A stretch of 64,000 bases of DNA from an uncultured Dysosmobacter sp. (GTDB lineage Bacteria > Bacillota > Clostridia > Oscillospirales > Oscillospiraceae): contig CANQPD010000005.1 in NCBI GenBank assembly GCA_947625655.1, positions 1 to 64,000 of the forward strand, in the 5' to 3' direction. A program made the position numbers and the translations under genes. Positions within the stretch are counted from its first letter, which is position 1. Each line of letters begins with the position of its first letter. The notes under the pieces are model-generated. The model saw only the letters and a program-made list of their open reading frames with translations, did no database searches and was not told the origin of the DNA. Below, piece by piece: positions 55,497 to 63,994 of the stretch.

Positions 55497-56183
55497 TTAG
55501 CAGGTCTTTCCTTCAAAATTCAAAATCGCATCTCCGTACTTGGCCAGAAGCAGAGCGCAGACAATCAGGTGGAACGCCTCATCTGTGACCAATTCGGGGG
55601 ATGCGAGATCGGCAAGAGTGATATTGGGGCTACCGGTGGAGATGGCTTTGGCCGCCTGATAAACACTGTACAGCTCCGGCTGGATGCCGGAAAGCTGGAC
55701 GGACTGGAAGTCAAATCCGCGGGCATCAAACTTCCAGATCATCCTGCGCCAGATATCCTCATACGCCGTGAGGAGAAACAGCGCGGCCAGATTACGGCCT
55801 GACATTCGATAGTAGCGCTCGCGCCAGTGCTGCCAGCGCTCACGATGGCACTCATTCAGAAAAAAGCTGATGGAGCAGCAAGTGAAATTCCTCTCTAAGC
55901 GGGCCAGAAGCTGTACCCCCGCTTCAGGGAAGAAGCAATCCCTGACGAACTCATTGAGATTCAGTGCGCCGGCCGCGATCCGTTCATCCAGGCAAATGCA
56001 CAGTTTCAGCGGACAAGGCTGATTGCGCCTGAAGTTTATACAGTATGGGCACTCCGTGTCCTCGCTGCTGTATTGGAAACCGGGAGAATACCGGCCGTGA
56101 CCTCTGACCTTGAAATTGGGCGGGGTCATCATCTGCTGTTCCAGCTGGCACAGCGGTGTATCTCGCATGAAATAGCGTGTCAT
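55497..56183 (-). CDS. Hypothetical conjugative-element protein with Cys clusters
   Basis: 228 aa, ECPYCINFRRNQPCPLKLCICLDERIAAG. Confidence 0.65.
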   Translation of the reverse strand: MTRYFMRDTPLCQLEQQMMTPPNFKVRGHGRYSPGFQYSSEDTECPYCINFRRNQPCPLKLCICLDERIAAGALNLNEFVRDCFFPEAGVQLLARLERNFTCCSISFFLNECHRERWQHWRERYYRMSGRNLAALFLLTAYEDIWRRMIWKFDARGFDFQSVQLSGIQPELYSVYQAAKAISTGSPNITLADLASPELVTDEAFHLIVCALLLAKYGDAILNFEGKTC

Positions 56184-56623
56184 AAGGTCATGTTCATCCC
56201 TTCCTGCTTGATTTCGCCATTGTCTTCTCTGATATCCGCATTCTCCTCCATGTCGTTCTTCTGACCGAGGACAAGGTATTCGCCCGGATAAAGTTCCATT
56301 TCGTAAAGCACGCTGCCATCACTGCTTCTGCGGTCAAGGACCTTGATGGTCGTGCCCTCAAATAAATAGTTGGATGCCTTTTCGAAATCAGAGCGGAATC
56401 CCTTCCCGTAATTACAGGTCGAATATTGATGAGTTGGCTGATCCTTGACCACGGAATAGTAAGCGTTGGTCTGAACCTCAGTCACCACCCGTACAAGCCC
56501 GACCAGGGCAGGGTGCTTGCTATGGCTGGTTGCCACCAACTCTGTCCCGGGGCGGATACAGCGTTTCAACTCAGCCAGATTTTTGATGCGCAGCGGCGCT
56601 TTTTGTTCGTTCTTTTGCTCCAA
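56180..56623 (-). CDS. Hypothetical conjugative-element protein
   Basis: 147 aa, overlaps the next gene by 4 bp. Confidence 0.6.
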   Translation of the reverse strand: MEQKNEQKAPLRIKNLAELKRCIRPGTELVATSHSKHPALVGLVRVVTEVQTNAYYSVVKDQPTHQYSTCNYGKGFRSDFEKASNYLFEGTTIKVLDRRSSDGSVLYEMELYPGEYLVLGQKNDMEENADIREDNGEIKQEGMNMTL

Positions 56624-56660
56624 TCTTCAATCCTCCTGTCTGGTTTGAGGCAATAAAAAA

Positions 56661-56692
56661 GCGCCGGAGTCTTATTTCCAAAACTCCGGCGC
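56661..56692 (-). terminator. Rho-independent terminator
   Basis: GCGCCGGAGT...ACTCCGGCGC, with a TTTTTT tail on the minus strand. Confidence 0.8.
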
Positions 56693-56699
56693 CTGAATA

Positions 56700-57374
56700 T
56701 TACAAGATCGGTTCTTGGTTGTAGGATTCCATGGGGTGCTGCTCCTGCTCTCTTATGCGCTCCAGAGTATCGGGAGCTGCAATGGCAATCTGCTCCTGAA
56801 CACTCCGGATGCACTTTTCCTGCTCGGCAGTCAAGTCAAAACCAGCGTCCAAGGTGTCAGAGCAGCACCGGTAGATTTCAACAAGCTGCTCCTGATTGAA
56901 AATTTGCTGTTTGGAAATGAGGCCAGCGCGGATGGCGAAGTCCTGCTTGGCACCTACATAGTTTTCTTGAAAGTAATTGCCCTGGTTGAGACCTGTGCGG
57001 TCGAAGCTCCAGCCCCATGTGACGAATTGGACGCCAAGCCGGGTGGGATGGGCAGCCAGCACGGCTCCGTTGAAGTCAGCCAGCAGGCGGTAGTCACCGG
57101 TCAGGCTTTGGGCTTGCAGGGGCGGAGCCTGTTCCAGCAGCGTCATGTACTCACGCACGGTACAGGCCAGATCGGTGGCTCGCTCACAGGCTCGTTCCCG
57201 TTCCGGCGTCGCTACATCCTCCTGCCAGTAGCGAACGCCTCCGTCCGCTGTAATCCGGCAGAGGGGGAGACCATCCCACTCCACAGGAAGCAATTCGTCC
57301 TGCTCAGGCTGGGAGGTGAAACCCTCCCGCGTGAGCGCAATATGTAGTTCTTCAAAATACTGTTTTCGATCCAA
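56700..57374 (-). CDS. Conserved hypothetical conjugative-element protein
   Basis: 224 aa, DYRLLADFNGAVLAAHPTRLGVQFVTWGWSFDRTGLNQGNYFQENYVGAKQDFAIRAGLI. Confidence 0.7.
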   Translation of the reverse strand: MDRKQYFEELHIALTREGFTSQPEQDELLPVEWDGLPLCRITADGGVRYWQEDVATPERERACERATDLACTVREYMTLLEQAPPLQAQSLTGDYRLLADFNGAVLAAHPTRLGVQFVTWGWSFDRTGLNQGNYFQENYVGAKQDFAIRAGLISKQQIFNQEQLVEIYRCCSDTLDAGFDLTAEQEKCIRSVQEQIAIAAPDTLERIREQEQHPMESYNQEPIL

Positions 57375-57440
57375 GTTAATTTCCTCCTGTGCGTAATGCC
57401 CTTTGGGCTCTCATTTTGATTTTATCTGAAAAGAAAAAAG

Positions 57441-57467
57441 GCCGTCACCTTAAAAAAGTGACGGCCA
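57441..57467 (-). terminator. Hairpin with T-tail upstream of the 57374 gene (terminator or leader attenuator)
   Basis: GGCCGTCAC-cttaaaaaa-GTGACGGCC, followed by TTTTTTCTTTTC on the minus strand. Confidence 0.65.
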
Positions 57468-57483
57468 AGATGTGTGGAATAGA

Positions 57484-57520
57484 AAAGTGGTTTGTACTAC
57501 ATTTTAGCACAAACCACTTT
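57484..57520. repeat. Hairpin AAAGTGGTTTGT...ACAAACCACTTT, same stem as 20135-20171
   Basis: Perfect 12-bp arms, direct inspection. Confidence 0.7.
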
Positions 57521-57686
57521 GTTCACAAAAATTTAACAAAATAATTTTCGAAGAAACAGAAATTTTTCCGTGTTGCTCACTCAAAATTGGGCGCAAAAGC
57601 CCTCAGTTTTAGTTCAAGTCCTCACCGCACGTGGAAGAGGTGGGAAGATATCTTTTTTTCGTGCAGTCAAAAATGGACGCGAAAAA

Positions 57687-57716
57687 ACCCCGAAACCGTT
57701 GCGGCTTCGGGGTTTT
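57687..57716. terminator. Terminator downstream of tRNA-fMet
   Basis: AACCCCGAA-accgttgcggc-TTCGGGGTT, T-rich on the minus strand. Confidence 0.65.
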
Positions 57717-57747
57717 CCGGTGCGATATCTTTTTTGGTCGCACAATG

Positions 57748-57823
<76 letters not shown>

Positions 57824-57876
57824 ATGTTAAGTTGTCCGCGGTTTCCGGTACTGCCCCGGAAATGATGGTAACTACT

Positions 57877-57920
57877 CGGGTTATGAGCCCGACGAGCTAC
57901 CAACTGCTCTACCCCGCGAT
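57877..57920 (-). pseudogene. Partial tRNA-fMet (5' half duplicate)
   Basis: 44 bp identical to 57782-57825 (acceptor 5' strand, D-arm, anticodon arm), followed on the minus strand by unrelated sequence in place of the T-arm and 3' acceptor. Confidence 0.85.
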
Positions 57921-57931
57921 ATTTCGTTTTG

Positions 57932-58019
57932 TGGTGCCGGTGACCGGACTCGAACCGGTACAGTATTGCTACCGGGAGATTTTAAGTCTCCTGTGTCTAC
58001 CAATTCCACCACACCGGCA
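57932..58019 (-). tRNA. tRNA-Leu (anticodon TAA)
   Basis: TGCCGGTGTGGTGGAATTGGTAGACACAGGAGACTTAAAATCTCCCGGTAGCAATACTGTACCGGTTCGAGTCCGGTCACCGGCACCA, with class II variable arm. Confidence 0.95.
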
Positions 58020-58113
58020 GCTTGTCGGCAATGGTTAGAATACCACAAACCCCCCGGTTCTGTCAAGAGCGTGGGAGCAAAAACCGAAAAGAATCTTCCG
58101 ACACCCTTCGTCT

Positions 58114-58131
58114 TTGCACGCCGGCGTGCAA
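58114..58131. promoter_or_regulatory. Perfect 18-bp palindrome
   Basis: TTGCACGCCGGCGTGCAA, upstream of a TATACT -10-like element at 58151. Confidence 0.5.
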
Positions 58132-58190
58132 TTTTCGCCGCCCGCGCGCATATACTGAGTGAAACCCCAAACGCAAAGGAGGATACCGCG

Positions 58191-58268
58191 GTGAAAGCGC
58201 AGATGCCCAATATCGGTGATGTAGACGACCTGATCTTCCAGGACTGCTGGCTCGTCAGCGACCGGTAA
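58191..58268 (+). CDS. 25-aa small ORF with strong RBS and own terminator
   Basis: AAAGGAGG, GTG start, MKAQMPNIGDVDDLIFQDCWLVSDR, stop, then the hairpin at 58273-58296. Confidence 0.45.
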   Translation: MKAQMPNIGDVDDLIFQDCWLVSDR

Positions 58269-58272
58269 CATA

Positions 58273-58302
58273 GCGGGACGCCGCCTTCGCGGCGTCCTTT
58301 TT
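58273..58302 (+). terminator. Terminator
   Basis: GGACGCCGCcttcGCGGCGTCC followed by TTTTT. Confidence 0.8.
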
Positions 58303-59381
58303 CATGCCCAGCCGCAGATGGTCCCGCCGCCCACGACCGTCTCCCCGTCGTACAGCACCACCGCCTGTCCCGCCGTAATGGCCCGCTGGAGCTCATCAAA
58401 CACCACGCGGACGCGGCCCTCCGGCAGCGGCTCCACTACGGCGGCGGCCTCCCTCTGGCTGTACCGGGTCTTGGCGGTGACGGCCATGGGGCCGCTCAAT
58501 TCCGGAATGGAGATCCAGTTCACCCGTTCCGCCGTCAGGGTCCGGCTCCACAGCGCGCTGTCCGGCCCCAGGCGGATGGCGTTGTGCGCCGTATCTTTCT
58601 CCAGCACATACAGGGGCTCCTCTGTGGAGAGCCCCAGCCCCTTGTGCTGGCCCCGGGTATAGCGGATGAGGCCCTTGTGCCGCCCCAGCACCCGGCCCTC
58701 CTGATCCAAAAACGGACCCGCCTCCGCGGCATGGCCGCAGGCCCGCTCAATAAAATCCGCGTATCTGCCGTCCGGCACAAAGCAGATATCCTGGCTGTCG
58801 TGCTTCCGGGCGGCCGCCAGACCGTATTCCCCGGCGATCCGGCGGACCTCCGTCTTGTGGAAGCCCCCCAGGGGGAACAGGGTGTGGGCCAGCTGATCCT
58901 GGGTCAGCATGTATAAAAAGTAGCTCTGATCCTTGCTCCGGTCCACGCCGCGCTTTAAGAGATACCGCCCGGACGCGCCGTCCCGCTCCACCCGGGCGTA
59001 ATGCCCGGTGGCCAGAAAGTCGCCGCCAAGCACGCGGACCCTGTCCAGCAAGGCGCCGAACTTCACCGAGCGGTTGCACTCCGCGCAGGGATTGGGGGTG
59101 CGCCCCTGCTGATATTCCTCAATAAAATTCCGAATGACAGTATCCCGGAAAACAGGCGCAAAGTCAAACACATAGAAAGGAAAGCCCAGCCGCCGGGCCG
59201 CCTGGGCGGCGTCCTCCGCGTCTTCCAGGGAACAGCAGGTTTTTTCCCGCCGCTCCCCCAGGTCCTCATTGTGGAACATCCGCAGATTCACGCCGGAGAG
59301 CTGGTGCCCCGCCTGCTGCAGCAAAACCGCCGCCACAGAGCTGTCCACGCCGCCGCTCATGGCGACAAATACATGCGCCAT
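58302..59381 (-). CDS. mnmA: tRNA-specific 2-thiouridylase
   Basis: MAHVFVAMSGGVDSSVAAVLLQQAGH, TPNPCAECNRSVKFGALL, ATGHYAR, RKHDSQDICFV. Confidence 0.95.
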   Translation of the reverse strand: MAHVFVAMSGGVDSSVAAVLLQQAGHQLSGVNLRMFHNEDLGERREKTCCSLEDAEDAAQAARRLGFPFYVFDFAPVFRDTVIRNFIEEYQQGRTPNPCAECNRSVKFGALLDRVRVLGGDFLATGHYARVERDGASGRYLLKRGVDRSKDQSYFLYMLTQDQLAHTLFPLGGFHKTEVRRIAGEYGLAAARKHDSQDICFVPDGRYADFIERACGHAAEAGPFLDQEGRVLGRHKGLIRYTRGQHKGLGLSTEEPLYVLEKDTAHNAIRLGPDSALWSRTLTAERVNWISIPELSGPMAVTAKTRYSQREAAAVVEPLPEGRVRVVFDELQRAITAGQAVVLYDGETVVGGGTICGWA

Positions 59382-59478
59382 CTGCCCGCCTCCTTCCTGT
59401 ACCGATGGTATTGTAGTCCGTCTCCGTGAAAATGACAACAAAAATTTGGCTGTGAAGGCCCCGTTCCCACAGCCAGGC

Positions 59479-60288
59479 TCAGTCCTGGCTCCGCAGCAAA
59501 AACGCCTCGGCAGGCAGGGCGTCCGCCAGGGCCAGCAGCGTCCGGTTGAAACCGCCGGCATAGTCGAAGGGCAGATCCGACACGCCGCCGCCCACCTGCC
59601 GATCCGGCAGGGAGAGGGTAAACCGGCTGCCCTTGCCGGGATGGGACTCCGCCATCAGCGTCCCGCCGTGCCCCTCGGCGATGCGGCGGCAGATGGGCAG
59701 CCCCAGCCCCAGCCCGTGGGGCGGAGGATCCATCAGCCCGGCGTGGAGATAGCGGTCAAACAGGGTGGGGAGCCGGTCCTCCGGGATGCCGCAGCCGGTA
59801 TCCGTAACGGAGAGCAGGATCGCCTTCCCGCTTTTCCGCAGCTCCACCGTGACGCTCCCCCCGGCGGGCGTGAACTTGAAGGCGTTGGACAGCAGCTGAT
59901 ACAGAAGCTGTTCGATGGCCTCCGGCGCCACGGCGCAGATCTGGCGCTCCAGGGCGCAGACAAAGCGCAGCTCCAGCCCCCGCAGGGGGGCCAGCGCCGC
60001 CGCCTTTTCACAAAGCTCGCCCACCAGATCCACCAGATCCCGGTCCTGCAGCTTCAGCGGGGCGTCGTCCAGCAGGGAGCCCGCGGCGGAGAGACTGTTC
60101 ACCAGCCGCAGCACCTGGTAATAGCTCTGATCCATCAGCGCGGCCTTGGCGTCCAGGGCGGGATCCGCCTCCCGGGCGGCGGCGGGCGCAAGCTGGGCAG
60201 CGGCCAGATGGAGGTTTCCCAAGGCCCCCCGCAGCTGGGCTGCCACATTGGGGAACAGGGATGCCAGTTGGTTTTGATCCGGCTCCAT
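59479..60288 (-). CDS. Sensor histidine kinase-like ATPase
   Basis: EQLLYQLLSNAFKFTPAGGSVTVELRKSGKAILLSVTDTGCGIPEDRLPTLFDRY...HGLGLGLPICRRIAEGHGGTL (N, G1, G2 boxes). Confidence 0.85.
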   Translation of the reverse strand: MEPDQNQLASLFPNVAAQLRGALGNLHLAAAQLAPAAAREADPALDAKAALMDQSYYQVLRLVNSLSAAGSLLDDAPLKLQDRDLVDLVGELCEKAAALAPLRGLELRFVCALERQICAVAPEAIEQLLYQLLSNAFKFTPAGGSVTVELRKSGKAILLSVTDTGCGIPEDRLPTLFDRYLHAGLMDPPPHGLGLGLPICRRIAEGHGGTLMAESHPGKGSRFTLSLPDRQVGGGVSDLPFDYAGGFNRTLLALADALPAEAFLLRSQD

Positions 60289-60503
60289 GAAGATCTCCTT
60301 TCCCGCGCCGGCGGCGCTGGGTCTAGCATTTGCGGCAGGGGCCGGCCCAAACCCAGGAAAACCCTGCCTGCAGCACCAATAGGATATCAAAAACCCCGGG
60401 CAAACACAAGGATTTTGTTGGATTATGCCGAATCCTGTCGAACCCGGCGCCGCTTCCGCCCCGCGAAAAACCGGCCCGGAGGTGCTCCTCCGGGCCGGTC
60501 CCC

Positions 60504-61091
60504 TTATTCGCTGGCTTTTTCCGCCCCGGTTTTTTTCCGGCGGTAATTCCGCCGGGGGCGGGCGGGCTTGGCGACCTTCTCCGGCTCGGCGGGCTCCGGG
60601 CTCTGGAAGACAGCCTTCAAATGGTTGTAGATCGCCCCGCCCTGGGCGGCGCCGTACTCCTTCACCAGGGCGTTTTGCAGCTCCTGGCGGGTCCCGGCGC
60701 GCAGCACGAAGGGCAGATGGAGGCACTCCTCGATAGACGGCCGCAGGGCCACCTCCTGGAAGGCGTCGGCGTACCGGGCCCGCAGGGCGTCGATGGACGC
60801 CTCATAGCCCTTGTCCTGGCTGATGACATAGGCGTAGTCCGCCTCCCGCTTGCCCACCAACACCCCCAGCTCCGTGATGATCTGGAAGTCGATGGAGTTC
60901 TTGCCGCCCCGGACGCTCTCCACATACTGCACGTCCGCCCTGGTCCCGGCGCAGAGCTTTTGGATCTTGCTCAGGGCCAGGCCGCTTTTTTGATAAAAGA
61001 CCAGGACGGCATCTTCTTCGGAGAGCATGTCGATGCCCTTCAGCCCGGTGCCGATGTTGTTGTCGCCGTCCACTAAAAAAATCATTTTCAT
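60504..61091 (-). CDS. PIN-like domain protein
   Basis: MKMIFLVDGDNNIGTGLKGIDMLSEEDAVLVFYQKSGLALSKIQKL...KNSIDFQIITELGVLVGKREADYAYVISQDKGYEASIDAL. Confidence 0.8.
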   Translation of the reverse strand: MKMIFLVDGDNNIGTGLKGIDMLSEEDAVLVFYQKSGLALSKIQKLCAGTRADVQYVESVRGGKNSIDFQIITELGVLVGKREADYAYVISQDKGYEASIDALRARYADAFQEVALRPSIEECLHLPFVLRAGTRQELQNALVKEYGAAQGGAIYNHLKAVFQSPEPAEPEKVAKPARPRRNYRRKKTGAEKASE

Positions 61092-61289
61092 GAAAATAGT
61101 TCTTTCTCTCCTCAAATTTTGGCCTGTCTGTGACAAAAGCCGGTTGTAGTATAACAAACTTTTCGAAAAAGCACAAGGGGGCACAACAGAAGTCCCTTTT
61201 CCCATGAATGCCGCCGGGGCTCTGTTGCGGGCAGTTTCACGGCATGATATAATAAATTTAATAAAATTCAAACCTACAGAGGGGGCACT

Positions 61290-61691
61290 ATGCAGAAATA
61301 CAGCCTTGACCTTGATTATTTCAGTCTGCTCAGTTTGCATCGGGCACTGTTAGAGGCAAAGTTTCATCCAGCGCCGGAGGATGAGTCGGTTTCGGGCAGT
61401 CCCTTAGTCGCAAACATATCCATACAAGTTCGGGATCTGCTGATAGCGAGCGAGCAAGGGAGCCAATGGCGGGATTGGTTTCAGCTAAGCAACCGGCCTG
61501 ACCGCAAAAAGCAGGCCGTCCTTTTGATGAAGCACTGCAAGCGCTGGAAAAAAGCGGCCGCTGATGAAAAGCGCACGATCGCCGGCAGCTATTTATCTCC
61601 CTTTATTTTTGATGATGTGGATCGGGCCCCCTGGTTTTATGGCTGCCCGTTGATATCCCAAAGGACGCGCAGGGAACCGTGCCCGCGATAA
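61290..61691 (+). CDS. Hypothetical protein
   Basis: 133-aa ORF preceded by GAGGGGG. The only larger plus-strand ORF here not antisense to another gene. Confidence 0.5.
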   Translation: MQKYSLDLDYFSLLSLHRALLEAKFHPAPEDESVSGSPLVANISIQVRDLLIASEQGSQWRDWFQLSNRPDRKKQAVLLMKHCKRWKKAAADEKRTIAGSYLSPFIFDDVDRAPWFYGCPLISQRTRREPCPR

Positions 61692-61717
61692 ATGCGCAGC
61701 ATCCATGCAAAAGGAAA

Positions 61718-61745
61718 AGCGGGAGGCCGTTTTCGGCCTCCCGCT
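61718..61745 (-). terminator. Bidirectional hairpin terminator
   Basis: AGCGGGAGGCCG-tttt-CGGCCTCCCGCT. Confidence 0.65.
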
Positions 61746-61757
61746 CAGTCGTGCGTT

Positions 61758-62306
61758 TTATTCCTCTTCGTCGGTGACGATCAGGCCGTAGCCGCCGTTC
61801 TTGCGCTGATAGACGATGCACAGGCTGTCGTCCTCGCTGCTGCGGAACACAAAGAAGTCGTGATCCAGCAGGTTCATCTGCAAAATGGCCTCCTCCGGGC
61901 TCATGGGCTTCACGGAGAAGCGCTTGGTGCGGACGATGTTGAATTCCTTCTCCTCGGCGATCTCAAAATCACCGGCGGGGACAGGCGGCGGGAAGCCCTC
62001 GCTGCGCAGGCGCTTGGCCAGGCGGGTCTTGTTCTTCAGGATCTGGCGCTCGATATAGCCCACCGCGGCGTCGATGGCGCCGCGCATATCCCCATCCGGC
62101 GCCTGGGTCTGGGCGCGAAGCAGCGTGCCGCCGCCCCGGATGGTGATTTCCACCGTGCACAGGTGGTCCTTCTCCACAGAGAACGTCACAAAGGCGGTGG
62201 TGTCCTCCTCCCGGAAATACCGCTCCAGCTTGGAGATCTTCTTCTCGGCATATTCCTTGATCGAGTCGTTCAGGGAGACCTTCTTGCAGGCATAGGTATA
62301 CTTCAT
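61758..62306 (-). CDS. hpf: Ribosome hibernation-promoting factor (long form)
   Basis: MKYTYACKKVSLNDSIKEYAEKKISKLERYF... and C-terminal FSVKPMSPEEAILQMNLLDHDFFVFRSSEDDSLCIVYQRKNGGYGLI. Confidence 0.95.
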   Translation of the reverse strand: MKYTYACKKVSLNDSIKEYAEKKISKLERYFREEDTTAFVTFSVEKDHLCTVEITIRGGGTLLRAQTQAPDGDMRGAIDAAVGYIERQILKNKTRLAKRLRSEGFPPPVPAGDFEIAEEKEFNIVRTKRFSVKPMSPEEAILQMNLLDHDFFVFRSSEDDSLCIVYQRKNGGYGLIVTDEEE

Positions 62307-62626
62307 CGAGATCGCTCCTTTCGTGTGGGAGAGAGGCGTTTCCTCTCTTTTGTACAGTATAGCACATAAATTTGGGTTTGCATAGAGATTCCTGTGCGGA
62401 TTTTACAATTTGTTCAAGGGTGACATCTTTCGCCAAAAGAAGTCCCCGGGCGACAAAAGCTCCCATTTACAAATCCATGGGAAACGTGCTACTATGATCT
62501 AGGAAGCTTTCCAATATCCCACCCGCTTGGGCCGCACGGCGCGCGTCGCCGGGCGGCTCCTTTTTATCTGTCCGGGCGCCGGATCAAAAGGGGAGGCCGT
62601 CCCCGCGGACGGCCTCCCGGTCACCT

Positions 62627-63097
62627 TTATCTTCTTCTGCGGCCGCCGCCCCGCTTGCCGTCGATGCTGCGGTTCAGGTCGGCCATCTTGCCCTCGGAGG
62701 AGCTGAGGAACTGCTTGAGCTTGTCCTCAAAGGACTGATCCCCGGAGGGGGGCAGCGGCTGCTGGGGCGCCCGGGCAAAGGACCGGGGCTGCGCGGGTCT
62801 GGACTGCGCGGGCCGGGGCGCGCCGCCGGCGGGGCGGGCGGGCCGGGGAGCGGGGCGCTCCTCCCGGGGCAGGGCCTTTTTGATGGAGAGATTGATCTTC
62901 CCATTTTCCGCGGACAGGACCAGGACCTTGACGGTCTGCCCCTCCTGCAGGAAATCATGTACGTCGTTGACGAAGGTGTTGGCGATCTCCGAGATATGCA
63001 CCAGTCCGGACCGGCCGCCCTCCAGGGCGACAAACGCGCCAAATTTGGTGATCCCGGTCACCCTGCCTTCCAAAATGCTCCCAACCTGAGGCTCCAT
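62627..63097 (-). CDS. S1 RNA-binding domain protein (YabR-like)
   Basis: VGSILEGRVTGITKFGAFVALEGGRSGLVHISEIANTFVNDVHDFLQEGQTVKVLVLSAENGKINLSIKKA. Confidence 0.93.
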   Translation of the reverse strand: MEPQVGSILEGRVTGITKFGAFVALEGGRSGLVHISEIANTFVNDVHDFLQEGQTVKVLVLSAENGKINLSIKKALPREERPAPRPARPAGGAPRPAQSRPAQPRSFARAPQQPLPPSGDQSFEDKLKQFLSSSEGKMADLNRSIDGKRGGGRRRR

Positions 63098-63228
63098 ACC
63101 CTAATTTGTTTCTCCTTCCGATGATTTGGGCCGCAGCCGCCGGCGGGGCGGCGCGGCTTTTTGCAAAATAAGAGCGGTGCGGGCTCCGGCAGGGGAGACG
63201 GATGTCCCCCCTCGCCACCCGGCACCGT

Positions 63229-63534
63229 TCAGTTGCTCGTATCGTAAAACACATACTCGCCGGGGGTGACATAGCCCAGCTCATCCCGGGCGATCTCCTC
63301 GATCTTCTCCGGGGTGACGCCCTCGGCGATGTCCTCTTTCAGCGCGTCGTTCTCCTGCTGCAGCTCCGCCACCTGGTCGGCGTAACTGTCCCGCTGGGCC
63401 CGGGCGCTTTCCACCTGGCCCTGGAGCCCGTGCAGCTGCCAGCCGATGGCCCCCAGCAGCGCCAGGATCACCAGCTTGGTCAGAAGGCTGGTGCGGTGGC
63501 GGGGCCTTTTTCCCGCGGGCGCCTTTTTTGCCAT
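63229..63534 (-). CDS. divIC: Septum formation initiator, DivIC/FtsB family
   Basis: LLTKLVILALLGAIGWQLHGLQGQVESARAQRDSYADQVAELQQENDALKEDIAEG...IEEIARDELGYVTPGEYVFYD. Confidence 0.88.
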   Translation of the reverse strand: MAKKAPAGKRPRHRTSLLTKLVILALLGAIGWQLHGLQGQVESARAQRDSYADQVAELQQENDALKEDIAEGVTPEKIEEIARDELGYVTPGEYVFYDTSN

Positions 63535-63994
63535 CTCTGCCGCCTCCTTTGTAAGCTGTCCGATGCCCAGTTTTTCTTATTGTATAGCATTTTCCCGCAA
63601 AATAAAAGAGATTTTTTCCGTGCCGGGCCATTTTTTTGCAAAAATTTTTCAGCCGCAGCAGGGGAAAGGACAGCAAATGCACCAAGCAGGCCAGGGTATC
63701 GGCCCAAAAGTCCCACACCGGGCGCAGCGGCTGGGACAGGGCGCAGAAGAACAGCACCGCGCCGCCCAGGGCCCCCAGCACCGCGAAGCCCCGCAGCTCT
63801 CCGCCGCACCGCCGCAGAAGAAAGCGGAAGGCGGCGCCCCCCACGGCCAGGCAGTAGGCCGTGTCCAGCGCGCCGGTAAAGCGGGGAAACCGCAGCCGAA
63901 AGGGCCGCAGCAGGTCGTACAGCACCCCGGCGGACAGCCCCAGCAGGATGGACTGGCAGAACACCAGCATCTGCTGGGAGACCTGGGCCCCCAT
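63281..63994 (-). CDS. yabQ: Spore cortex protein YabQ (3' end uncertain)
   Basis: MGAQVSQQMLVFCQSILLGLSAGVLYDLLRPFRLRFPRFTGALDTAYCLAVGGAAFRFLLR. Gene order yabQ-divIC-S1 is conserved in Firmicutes. The ORF reads through into divIC out of frame. Confidence 0.8.
   Translation of the reverse strand: MGAQVSQQMLVFCQSILLGLSAGVLYDLLRPFRLRFPRFTGALDTAYCLAVGGAAFRFLLRRCGGELRGFAVLGALGGAVLFFCALSQPLRPVWDFWADTLACLVHLLSFPLLRLKNFCKKMARHGKNLFYFAGKCYTIRKTGHRTAYKGGGRDGKKGARGKKAPPPHQPSDQAGDPGAAGGHRLAAARAPGPGGKRPGPAGQLRRPGGGAAAGERRAERGHRRGRHPGEDRGDRPG

Noticed and set aside
59269-60546. 425-aa plus-strand ORF
   Set aside because: Antisense to the histidine-kinase-like gene and mnmA start. Product of high GC content.
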